Assembly: GCF_001693815.1 (NCBI RefSeq)
Contig: NZ_MBQD01000024.1
Span: forward strand, 154,189-218,188
Source: Tessaracoccus lapidicaptus
Lineage (GTDB): Bacteria; Actinomycetota; Actinomycetes; Propionibacteriales; Propionibacteriaceae
DNA: 64,000 nucleotides
Reading direction: 5' to 3'
Part shown: one piece after another, positions 9,501-15,837 of the stretch
Position numbering within the stretch: the first letter of the stretch is position 1
Layout: the number at the start of each line of letters is the position of its first letter
Program-made: the position numbers and the translations under genes
The notes under the pieces: model-generated
Databases searched by the model: none
What the model was told of the DNA's origin: nothing
The model's input: only the letters and a program-made list of their open reading frames with translations

Positions 9501-10244
9501 ATCGCCGAGGTGCCGCCCGCAGCCCCGGCGGCCGGGGCGGGACTGCCGGTCGACGATGCCGCTGCCCGGCGCGCGGCGGCCGCCCCCACCACGGCGGACG
9601 GGGACGAGGACCAGGGCCGTACCCGGCGCGGTCTTATCGCGTTGCTGGCGCTCCTGGCCCTGATCGCCGTCGCCTCGCTCATCGCCCTGTGGACCGGCGG
9701 CGGCGACCCCGGCACGAGCCCGACGTCGTCGCAGTCGGCGAGCGGCTCCCCCACGGAGGGGTCGACGGCCTCCGGCTCGCCCAGCGCGGCGGCGCCCACG
9801 ATCACGTCGGTCACGGACTTCGATCCCGAGGCCGACGGCGGCAACGCCGAGGAGAACCCGGACCGGGTGGCCAACGTCATCGACGGCGACCCCGAGACCA
9901 CCTGGGTAACCATGCGGTACCTGCGCCGCCCGGACATGGGCGGGCTGAAGCCGGGCGTCGGCCTGGTGCTGGACCTGGGTGAGGCGCGGACCGTGACGTC
10001 GGCGACCGTCTCGCTGGTCGGGGGTCCGACCGCCGTCGAACTGCGGGTGCCCGCCGGCTCCGAGCCGTCCACACGGACGGAGCAGGACTGGACCGTCGTC
10101 GGGTCCGACGACGGAGCCAGCGGGGCGGCGACCATCGCGCTGGAGGCGCCCACGGACACGCGCTACCTCATGGTGTACGTGACGAACCTGCCGGAGGTCG
10201 AAGGCGGCTACCGCGCCGAGATCGCCGAGATCACGCTGCAGTAG
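6537..10244 (+). CDS. murJ: Lipid II flippase MurJ with pseudokinase and discoidin-like tail
   Basis: Flips lipid II across the cytoplasmic membrane. The protein is 1235 residues, about twice the length of a bare MurJ. Residues 1-540 form the multi-helix MVF transporter (GTMISRVLGVIRVMLIAF at the start). An acidic linker follows, then a kinase-like domain at about 690-960. Its catalytic residues are gone: the HRD loop reads HER, DFG reads GFG, and the VAIK lysine region reads VVVHVV. It should therefore be a pseudokinase like that of mycobacterial MviN, which binds the forkhead protein FhaA when phosphorylated. One helix near 1030 leads to an outside discoidin-like domain (VANVIDGDPETTWVT). 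The GTG start lies inside the DUF6049 end. Confidence 0.93.
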   Translation: MSQVSSTKKLVGAGAIMASGTMISRVLGVIRVMLIAFILGNGTRQADMLGLATMVPNSLYILFAGGALNTVLVPQIVRAIKNDDDGGEAYTNRIMTAFMLIVTAVAVVVTIAAPVVTAIYTSEEWRQPGLSAQYASMIALTYLTLPQIFFYGAFFLLGQVLNARDKFGPMMWAPIANNVISIIVLGLYFVVWGNGQDHGGAFTTPQVLVLGLGSTLGIAAQTLVMLPYVRRVGFRIRPRFDLKGTGLGHTFALTKWTMGFVAVNQVSLMVVNRLATSATAGGHGAGVTVYANAHLLWILPHSLITVSLATAMLPNASRLAAQGDLDGVAAEFTKTVRLALVAIVPATVAFIALAQPMAGLLFGHGTGAEDAGWIAWALMAFALGLIPFTLQFVCLRTFYALEDTRTPFFLQIVIAGLNIVGAIALVWAVGSDEWIAAALALAYSLAYLIGVGVTWRTLHSRVPGLDGRALALHLVRLLLGAAIGGAAAYAAARWLTDVIEQRILGQIAAIAAGGLLILGGFLLVGKLLHVKELASLSELVGSRFGRRRPVTEPADDAVVAVPRGSSHPSDDYPTDVLPAVRADMIDSFDTGPATVVRNRPLVGDHRFPGPSAAEPDPWADAPDAWTREPDAWDEEPDDAVAGGSPAEAEAPMGADPVDLPPVAAGLADEPTGALDLPGLFREEPAVGAVEAGTLLSTRYELVEALGDSAGSGTWRAHDQVLSRDVVVHVVAPGDPRIPDLMLAARKGAVATDSRFLRVLDADEVIDPDMGVGAFVVREYAPGRSLTELLAAGPLSALEAAHIVRELADALVAVHAQGLFHERISPDAVIITTAGAVRLGGFGVDAALTRGDGPESAWSTRERSDVVGLAALLYASLVRRWPGGAAFGMPPAPIVAGETAPPHQVQAGISPALDRICTAALTQRGSAGDPRITSVAQLADALSAVLGTANASPDLEERVRALDAADPGTATAPRAAAATAIWTPVREQRIAEVPPAAPAAGAGLPVDDAAARRAAAAPTTADGDEDQGRTRRGLIALLALLALIAVASLIALWTGGGDPGTSPTSSQSASGSPTEGSTASGSPSAAAPTITSVTDFDPEADGGNAEENPDRVANVIDGDPETTWVTMRYLRRPDMGGLKPGVGLVLDLGEARTVTSATVSLVGGPTAVELRVPAGSEPSTRTEQDWTVVGSDDGASGAATIALEAPTDTRYLMVYVTNLPEVEGGYRAEIAEITLQ

Positions 10245-10256
10245 CGGCCGCCGCGC

Positions 10257-12422
10257 TCACCCGCCCAGCACCTCGCCGAGGTCGTAACTCACGGGCTCAT
10301 CGAGCTGGGCATACGTACACGACTTCGGCTCCCGGTCGTCGCGCCAGCGCACGAACTGCGCGGTGTGCCGGAACCGGTCGCCCTCCATGTGGTCGTAGCG
10401 CACCTCGACGACCCGCTCGGGCCGCAGCGGCGTGAACGACAGGTCCTTCTTCGCGTTCCAGCGCGAGTGTGCGGCCGCCGTCGGCGTCCGGGGGAACGAC
10501 TGGTCGCGGTTGTCCGGCGACGTCTCCTCCGGCTGCGCCCAGGCCCACGGATGGTCCTCGAACGTCGTGACCAGGGGCTGCAGCTCGGCGAACAGCTCGC
10601 GCCTGCGCTCCATCGGGAAGGCCCCGATGACGCCCACGGAGTTGAGGACACCGTCGTCGGTGTAGAGCCCGAGGAGCAGGGAGCCGATGGCGTCGGACTC
10701 GCCGCGGTAGAGCCGGTAGCCCGCCACCACACAGTCCGCGGTCCGCTCGTGCTTGTACTTGCTCATCACGCGCTTGTCCTCGACGTACGGCTCGCCGAGC
10801 GGCTTGGCGACGATCCCGTCCAGCCCGGCGCCCTCGAACTGCTCGAACCACTGCTCCGCGACGGCGGGATCGAGCGTCGCGCGCGTGAGGTGGATGGGCG
10901 CCTCGGCGTCGGCCAGGGCCTTTTCCAGTGCCGCGCGGCGCTCCCGGAAGGGCCGCTCGACGAAGTTCTCCTGCCCGAGCGCCAGCAGGTCGAACGCGAC
11001 GAAACTCGCGGGCGTGGCCTCGCTGAGCTTCTTGATCCGCGACGCGGCTGGGTGGATGCGCTGCTGGAGGAGGTCGAAGTTGAGCCGGTCTCCCGTGGTG
11101 GGATCGACGAGGATGATCTCGCCGTCGATGACCGAGTGGTCGGGGAAGTTGTCGACGACGGCGCGGACGATCTCGGGGAAGTAGCGGGTCATGGGGCGCG
11201 AGTTGCGCGACCCGATCTCCACCTCGTCGCCGGACCGCCAGATGATGGAGCGGAACCCGTCCCACTTCGGCTCGTAGAGGAAGTCGCCGGTGGGCAGCTT
11301 CTTGACCGCCTTCGCCAGCATGGGGCCGTAGGGCGGCGCGATGGCGGTGCCCCACTCGGCGTCGCGTTCGGCCTTCGGCGCCAGGTAGTCGTCGTCGGCG
11401 CGATCGGAGCGGCGCTTGCTGGGCGGCACGCGCGGCGGTTCGCCGGGCATCTTGGGATAGTCGGGCGGGAAGTTCAGCTCCCCCAGCCCGCGCTCCAGGT
11501 CCGCCTCCCACAGGGCGAGCGCGCCGGCGACGTCGCCCGGCTCGTCGTCGATGTCGCTCCACGGGCACGGCCTGCGCCGCAGCAACGCGGGGACGGTCCG
11601 GAGGGTGAGGTCGCGGGGGTGGGCGTCGGGCAGCTCGTCCCAGGACAGCGGCGTCGACACGGGCGCCCCGGGCAGCGGGCGGGGCGAGTAGGCCGCGGCG
11701 ATGGTGCGGTCGCGGTTGGCCTGGTTGAAGTCGACGAAGACCCGCTCGCCGCGCTCCTCCTTCCACCACGACGTCGTGACCAGCTCAGGCATGCGGCGCT
11801 CCAGCTCCCGCGCGATCCCGATGACGCCGTGCCGGACGTCCTGGAACTCGTGCGTCGGCCGGATGCGGGCGTAGACGTGGACACCCCGGTTTCCGGAGGT
11901 CTTGGCGTAGGCCGTGAGGCCCGCCTCCGCCATGACGTCGCGGAGGGCGAGCGCGGCGGTGACGGCGTCGTGGAAGTCGCGGCCGGGCTGCGGGTCCAGG
12001 TCGATGCGCAGCTCGTCGGGGTTGTCGAGCTCGGGCGTGCGCACCGGCCACGGGTGGAAGGTCAGCGTGCCCATCTGCGCGGCCCAGACGAGGTCCGCCG
12101 GCTCGTCGAAGACCAGCTGCTCGTGTCGTCGGCGGGACGGATAGGTGCACATCACGCGACGCAGATGGTCCGGAGCGCCCTGGGGCGGGCGCTTGGAGAA
12201 GAACTCCTCGCCGTCGATGCCCTCCGGGAACCGCTGCAGGGTCATGGGGCGGTCGCCGTTGAGGTGGAGGAACTGGTCGGCCACCGTGAGGAGGTAGTCG
12301 GCGAGGTCGCGCTTGGTGACGGGGGCGCCGTCGGCCATCCCGGCGCCGGGCCACAGTTCCTTGTCGGGCGACGTCATGCGCACCTCGTGCTCGCCTGCCC
12401 GGATGACTACGTGCTCCGCCAT
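10257..12422 (-). CDS. ligD: ATP-dependent DNA ligase LigD (polymerase-ligase form)
   Basis: Non-homologous end-joining ligase of 721 residues. The N-terminal half is the LigD primase-polymerase domain (SPDKELWPGAG near the start, metal-binding RIDLDPQPGRDF, FVDFNQANRDRTIAAAYS). The C-terminal half is the ATP-dependent ligase, with the nucleotidyl lysine in EPKWDGFRS (near residue 384), VIDGEIILVD and the motif V region KYKHERTADCVV, then an OB domain. The 3'-phosphoesterase module found in many LigD proteins is absent: only about 50 linker residues lie between the two domains. No ku gene is seen in this window. It converges on murJ with 12 bases between stops. Confidence 0.92.
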   Translation of the reverse strand: MAEHVVIRAGEHEVRMTSPDKELWPGAGMADGAPVTKRDLADYLLTVADQFLHLNGDRPMTLQRFPEGIDGEEFFSKRPPQGAPDHLRRVMCTYPSRRRHEQLVFDEPADLVWAAQMGTLTFHPWPVRTPELDNPDELRIDLDPQPGRDFHDAVTAALALRDVMAEAGLTAYAKTSGNRGVHVYARIRPTHEFQDVRHGVIGIARELERRMPELVTTSWWKEERGERVFVDFNQANRDRTIAAAYSPRPLPGAPVSTPLSWDELPDAHPRDLTLRTVPALLRRRPCPWSDIDDEPGDVAGALALWEADLERGLGELNFPPDYPKMPGEPPRVPPSKRRSDRADDDYLAPKAERDAEWGTAIAPPYGPMLAKAVKKLPTGDFLYEPKWDGFRSIIWRSGDEVEIGSRNSRPMTRYFPEIVRAVVDNFPDHSVIDGEIILVDPTTGDRLNFDLLQQRIHPAASRIKKLSEATPASFVAFDLLALGQENFVERPFRERRAALEKALADAEAPIHLTRATLDPAVAEQWFEQFEGAGLDGIVAKPLGEPYVEDKRVMSKYKHERTADCVVAGYRLYRGESDAIGSLLLGLYTDDGVLNSVGVIGAFPMERRRELFAELQPLVTTFEDHPWAWAQPEETSPDNRDQSFPRTPTAAAHSRWNAKKDLSFTPLRPERVVEVRYDHMEGDRFRHTAQFVRWRDDREPKSCTYAQLDEPVSYDLGEVLGG

Positions 12423-12568
12423 GGGCCCAGGCTAGTCGCGGACCCGCCGACGCCGGGCCGCTCCCGCAACACCGGCCCCCGTCGTCGCTCCGCCGCCGCC
12501 CCGCCGCCCCGCCGGCCGCCACGCGGCGCCGCCGCGGCCGCCCCCCGCTGTGCCGCCGCCGCCCCCAC

Positions 12569-12727
12569 CAGCACGACACGCCGTCGAACTCCGCCCTCGA
12601 CGCCGTACGCGCGCCCCGGCGGTGAGTAGGCCTGCTATTCGTGCTGCGGGTTGCGGGATCGACGCCTCCGGCGTCGGCTTCGAGACTCGCCCGGGTGCTC
12701 CGCACCGGGCGCGACCTCAGCGAACGG
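12569..12727 (+). repeat. 159-bp composite repeat, copy 1
   Basis: The unit opens with CAGCACGACACGCCGTCGAA, contains TCGTGCTG (the inverse of its first 8 bases), the hairpin GACGCCTCCGGCGTC and an imperfect GCCCGGGTGC/GCACCGGGC hairpin, and closes with GCGACCTCAGCGAACGG. Two further copies of exactly the same length follow. Bases 12423-12568, upstream of ligD, are GC-rich and show nothing recognisable. Confidence 0.85.
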
Positions 12728-12730
12728 ACC

Positions 12731-12889
12731 AGGCACGACACGCCGTCGAACTCCGCCCTCGACGCCGCAGGCAAGCCCCGGTGGGGCGTAGGCCTGCTAT
12801 TCGTGCTGTGGGGTGCGGGATCGACGCCTCCGGCGTCGGCTTCGAGACTCGCCCGGGTGCTCCGCACCGGGCGCGACCTCAGCGAACGG
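12731..12889 (+). repeat. 159-bp composite repeat, copy 2
   Basis: Same 159-bp unit, 3 bases after copy 1, with a degenerate first few bases (AGGCACGACACGCC) and small differences in the centre. The hairpin core and the closing GCGACCTCAGCGAACGG are conserved. Confidence 0.85.
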
Positions 12890-12930
12890 ACCAGGCACGA
12901 CCCCCGCCACCGTCGCGCGGCCACCTACAC

Positions 12931-13089
12931 CAGCACGACACGCCGTCGAACTCCGCCCTCGACGCCGTACGCAAGCCCCAGCGGTGAGTGAGCCTGCTAT
13001 TCGTGCTGAGGGTTGCGGGATCGACGCCTCCGGCGTCGGCTTCGAGACTCGCCCGGGTGCTCCGCACCGGGCGCGACCTCAGCGAACGG
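12931..13089 (+). repeat. 159-bp composite repeat, copy 3
   Basis: Third copy, 41 bases after copy 2, again exactly 159 bp and starting with intact CAGCACGA. Its last bases overlap the first unit of the 24-bp tandem array. Confidence 0.85.
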
Positions 13090-13238
13090 ACCAGGCACGA
13101 CCTCAGCGAACGGAAAGGGCGCGACCTCAGCGAACGGAAAGGGCGCGACCTCAGCGAACGGAGAGGCCGCGACCTCAGCGGACGGGGCGGGCGCGACCTC
13201 AGCGAACGGGCCGGGCGCGACTTCAGCTAACCAGCGGG
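13071..13238 (+). repeat. 24-bp tandem array (7 units)
   Basis: Seven head-to-tail units of 24 bp with consensus GCGCGACCTCAGCGAACGGA plus four variable bases. The last unit is decayed. There are no spacers, so this is not a CRISPR. The same 16-mer GCGACCTCAGCGAACG closes the 159-bp repeats and occurs again around the HNH gene. The array lies downstream of the glpK terminator. Confidence 0.85.
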
Positions 13239-13267
13239 CTGAACTCAGCGAACGCACCGACGCGAAA

Positions 13268-13289
13268 GGGCGCCGGTCTCCCGGCGCCC
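13268..13289 (-). terminator. Rho-independent terminator of glpFK
   Basis: On the minus strand a perfect 9-bp stem (GGGCGCCGG, loop GAGA, CCGGCGCCC) is followed by TTTCG. It lies 26 bases past the glpK stop. Confidence 0.7.
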
Positions 13290-13315
13290 CTCCGTGTGGC
13301 AACGTCAGTTGCGGA

Positions 13316-14833
13316 TCACTCCTTGACGTCCTCGTCGACCCAGTCGAAGGTCCGCGTGACGGCCTTCTTCCAGTTGCGGAACAGGCGATCCCGCTCGGTC
13401 TCGTCGACCTTGGGCGTCCAGCGCTTGTCCTCGGCCCAGTTGTCGATGACGTCCTGCTCGCCCTGCCAGTACCCGGTGGCGATGCCGGCCGCGTAGGCCG
13501 CACCCAGAGCCGTGGTCTCCGCGACGACGGGGCGAACCACGTCGACGCCGAGCTGATCGGCCTGGAACTGCATCAGGGTCTCATTGGCGGTCATGCCGCC
13601 GTCGACCTTGAGCTCGGCGAGCTTCACGCCCGAGTCCGCCTCCATGGCTTCCAGCACCTCACGCGTCTGGTAGGCGGTGGCCTCCAGGACGGCGCGGGCG
13701 ATGTGGCCGCGGTTGACGTAGCGGGTCAGACCGACGAGCGCGCCGCGGGCGTCGGACTTCCAGTACGGAGCGAACAGGCCCGAGAACGCGGGCACGAAGT
13801 ACGCGCCGCCGTTGTCCTCGACCGTGGCCGCCAGTTCCTCGACCTCGGGGGCCGAGCTGATCATCTTCAAGTTGTCGCGGAGCCACTGCACCAGCGAGCC
13901 GGTGACCGCGATCGAGCCCTCAAGGGCGTAGATGGCGGGCTTGTCGCCGATCTTGTAGCACACGGTGGTGAGCAGGCCGTTCTTCGACGGAACGATCTCC
14001 TCGCCGGTGTTGAGCAGCATGAAGTTGCCGGTGCCGTACGTGTTCTTCGCCATGCCGGGCTCGAAGCAGGCCTGGCCGAAGGTGGCCGCCTGCTGGTCGC
14101 CCAGGATGCCCGCGATCGGGACGTCGGGCAGCATGCCGCTCGAGCGGCCCACGCCGTAGACCTCGGCGGAGCTCTTGATCTCGGGGAGCATCGACATGGG
14201 GATGGTCATGTCGGCCGCGATGTCGGCGTCCCAATCGAGGGTCTTGAGGTCCATGAGCATGGTGCGGGAGGCGTTGGTGACATCGGTCACGTGCACGCCG
14301 CCGTCGACGCCGCCGGTCATGTTCCACAGCACCCAGGTGTCCATGGTGCCCATGACGAGGTCGCCGGCCTCGGCGCGCTCGCGGGCGCCCTCGACGTTGT
14401 CGAGGATCCACTTGACCTTCGGGCCACAGAAGTAGGTGGCCAGGGGCAGACCGACGCGGTCCTTGTACTTGTCCTGGTCACCGCCGCCGAGCTCGTCGAC
14501 GATCTTCGCGGTGCGGGTGTCCTGCCAGACGATGGCGTTGTAGACGGGCTCGCCGGTCTTCTTGTCCCACACGACGGTGGTCTCGCGCTGGTTGGTGATG
14601 CCCACGGCAGCGATCTGCTGGTGGTTTATCGAGGCGCCGCTGAGGGCCTCGGCGACGACGGCGCGGACGTTGTCCCACACCTCGACGGGGTTGTGCTCCA
14701 CCCAGCCGGCCCGCGGGAAGATCTGCTCGTGCTCCTTCTGGCCCACGGAGACGATCTTGCCGCTGTGGTCGAAGATGATGGCGCGGGAGCTCGTGGTCCC
14801 CTGGTCGATTGCGAGAACGTACTTGTCAGCCAT
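13316..14833 (-). CDS. glpK: Glycerol kinase
   Basis: FGGY-family kinase, 505 residues, full length: glycerol + ATP to glycerol 3-phosphate in the cytoplasm. The N-terminus has the phosphate-binding [13 protein letters not shown] loop. Typical family segments follow: [18 protein letters not shown] text, GVTNQRETT-like [13 protein letters not shown], and [12 protein letters not shown] in the C-terminal lobe, plus [18 protein letters not shown]. It lies directly downstream of glpF (24 bases), so the pair is one operon for glycerol uptake and trapping. A strong stem-loop terminates it. No glpD is present nearby. Confidence 0.96.
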   Translation of the reverse strand: MADKYVLAIDQGTTSSRAIIFDHSGKIVSVGQKEHEQIFPRAGWVEHNPVEVWDNVRAVVAEALSGASINHQQIAAVGITNQRETTVVWDKKTGEPVYNAIVWQDTRTAKIVDELGGGDQDKYKDRVGLPLATYFCGPKVKWILDNVEGARERAEAGDLVMGTMDTWVLWNMTGGVDGGVHVTDVTNASRTMLMDLKTLDWDADIAADMTIPMSMLPEIKSSAEVYGVGRSSGMLPDVPIAGILGDQQAATFGQACFEPGMAKNTYGTGNFMLLNTGEEIVPSKNGLLTTVCYKIGDKPAIYALEGSIAVTGSLVQWLRDNLKMISSAPEVEELAATVEDNGGAYFVPAFSGLFAPYWKSDARGALVGLTRYVNRGHIARAVLEATAYQTREVLEAMEADSGVKLAELKVDGGMTANETLMQFQADQLGVDVVRPVVAETTALGAAYAAGIATGYWQGEQDVIDNWAEDKRWTPKVDETERDRLFRNWKKAVTRTFDWVDEDVKE

Positions 14834-14857
14834 TACTTACTCAAATCCTTTCGAGAA

Positions 14858-15631
14858 TCAGACTGCGGGGAGGAGGACGCCGGCCAGCAGACCGGCGAGG
14901 ACGCCACCGATGATGGGGCCGACGACCGGAACCCAGGAGTAGCCCCAGTCCGAGCTGCCCTTGCCCTTGATGGGGAGGATGGCGTGCACGATGCGCGGGC
15001 CGAGGTCACGCGTCGGGTTGATGGCGTAGCCGGTGGGGCCACCGAGGCTCGCGCCGATGCCGACGATGAGGACCGCGACACCGAAGGCGCCGAGCCAGCC
15101 GAGGTTGGCCGGGTCGGTGCCGCCGGCACCGGTGAAGTTGCCAGCGCCCAGGATCACGAACACGAGGACGAAGGTGGCGATGGCTTCAGTGACGACGTTC
15201 ATCGCGTAGTTGCGGATGCCGGGGCCGGTGGAGAACACCGCGAGCTTGAGGGCCGGATCCGGCTCCTCGTCGAAGTGGTCCTTGTACGCCAGCCAGCAGA
15301 GGACGGCACCGATCATGGCACCGACGAGTTCGGCGGCCAGGTAGACGACGGTGGACGCGGCCGTGACCTCAACACCGGCTGCGTAGGTGTCGGACCCCGA
15401 GGCGAGGAGGCCGAGCGTGACGGCGGGGTTCAGGTGACCGCCGGACTTGTACGAGACCAGGACGCCGGCGAAAACCGCGATACCCCAGCCCCAGTTGATG
15501 AAGAGGAATCCCTGACCGTTGCCCTTGGTCTTGGTGAGGATCGCGTTGGCGACCACACCTCCACCGAGCAGCAGCAGCATCGCTGATCCCACGACTTCCG
15601 AGAGGAAGACAACACCCAAGGAGGTTTCCAT
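14858..15631 (-). CDS. glpF: Glycerol facilitator / aquaglyceroporin (MIP family)
   Basis: Channel for passive glycerol entry, 257 residues with six hydrophobic helices. The first half-helix has the canonical NPA (GGHLNPAVTLG). The second reads GYAINPTRDLGPR, with NPT where most relatives have NPA; the Asp after Arg, common in glycerol channels, is kept. The ATG at 15631 has GGAGTGAGGG just upstream. It is the first gene of a glpF-glpK operon, which supports glycerol as substrate. The promoter region contains several perfect palindromes, so a dedicated repressor is likely. Confidence 0.92.
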   Translation of the reverse strand: METSLGVVFLSEVVGSAMLLLLGGGVVANAILTKTKGNGQGFLFINWGWGIAVFAGVLVSYKSGGHLNPAVTLGLLASGSDTYAAGVEVTAASTVVYLAAELVGAMIGAVLCWLAYKDHFDEEPDPALKLAVFSTGPGIRNYAMNVVTEAIATFVLVFVILGAGNFTGAGGTDPANLGWLGAFGVAVLIVGIGASLGGPTGYAINPTRDLGPRIVHAILPIKGKGSSDWGYSWVPVVGPIIGGVLAGLLAGVLLPAV

Positions 15632-15646
15632 CCCTCACTCCGTTCC

Positions 15647-15660
15647 TGACAGCCTTGTCA
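15647..15660. promoter_or_regulatory. Palindrome TGACA-N4-TGTCA in glpF leader
   Basis: A perfect 5-4-5 palindrome lies 16 bases upstream of the glpF start. It could be an operator or a small leader hairpin. Confidence 0.35.
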
Positions 15661-15665
15661 GATCG

Positions 15666-15681
15666 GCGTCATCTGTGACGC
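15666..15681. promoter_or_regulatory. Palindrome GCGTCA-N4-TGACGC upstream of glpF
   Basis: A perfect 6-4-6 palindrome in the glpF promoter region, about 35 bases from the start codon, positioned where a repressor would block transcription. Confidence 0.4.
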
Positions 15682-15725
15682 ATGACTCTTGACGACCCGT
15701 TGGCCGCCAGCCCTAGCCAACTCCG

Positions 15726-15766
15726 GGTTGCACGTCGGTGCAACCTGCATGCACGATCGTGCAACC
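15726..15766. promoter_or_regulatory. Tandem operator upstream of glpF
   Basis: Two related palindromes: GGTTGCAC-GTCG-GTGCAACC (15726-15745, perfect 8-4-8) and TGCACGATCGTGCA (15750-15763), the latter continuing into AACC. Aligned on the shared TGCACG...GTGCAAC core they are 21 bases apart, two helical turns, so two dimers would sit on the same face of the DNA. The regulator is not in the window. Confidence 0.6.
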
Positions 15767-15837
15767 CGGGGTTGGATGCGTGCACTTCGAACCGGGTCTC
15801 GCCCGAAGCCCACTGTCCGGGCTCACTTCCGTTAACC

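Noticed and set aside
10257..12422. Complete NHEJ cluster
   Set aside because: No Ku gene next to ligD in this window.
13071..13238. CRISPR array
   Set aside because: The 24-bp units are adjacent without spacers, and no cas gene is present.
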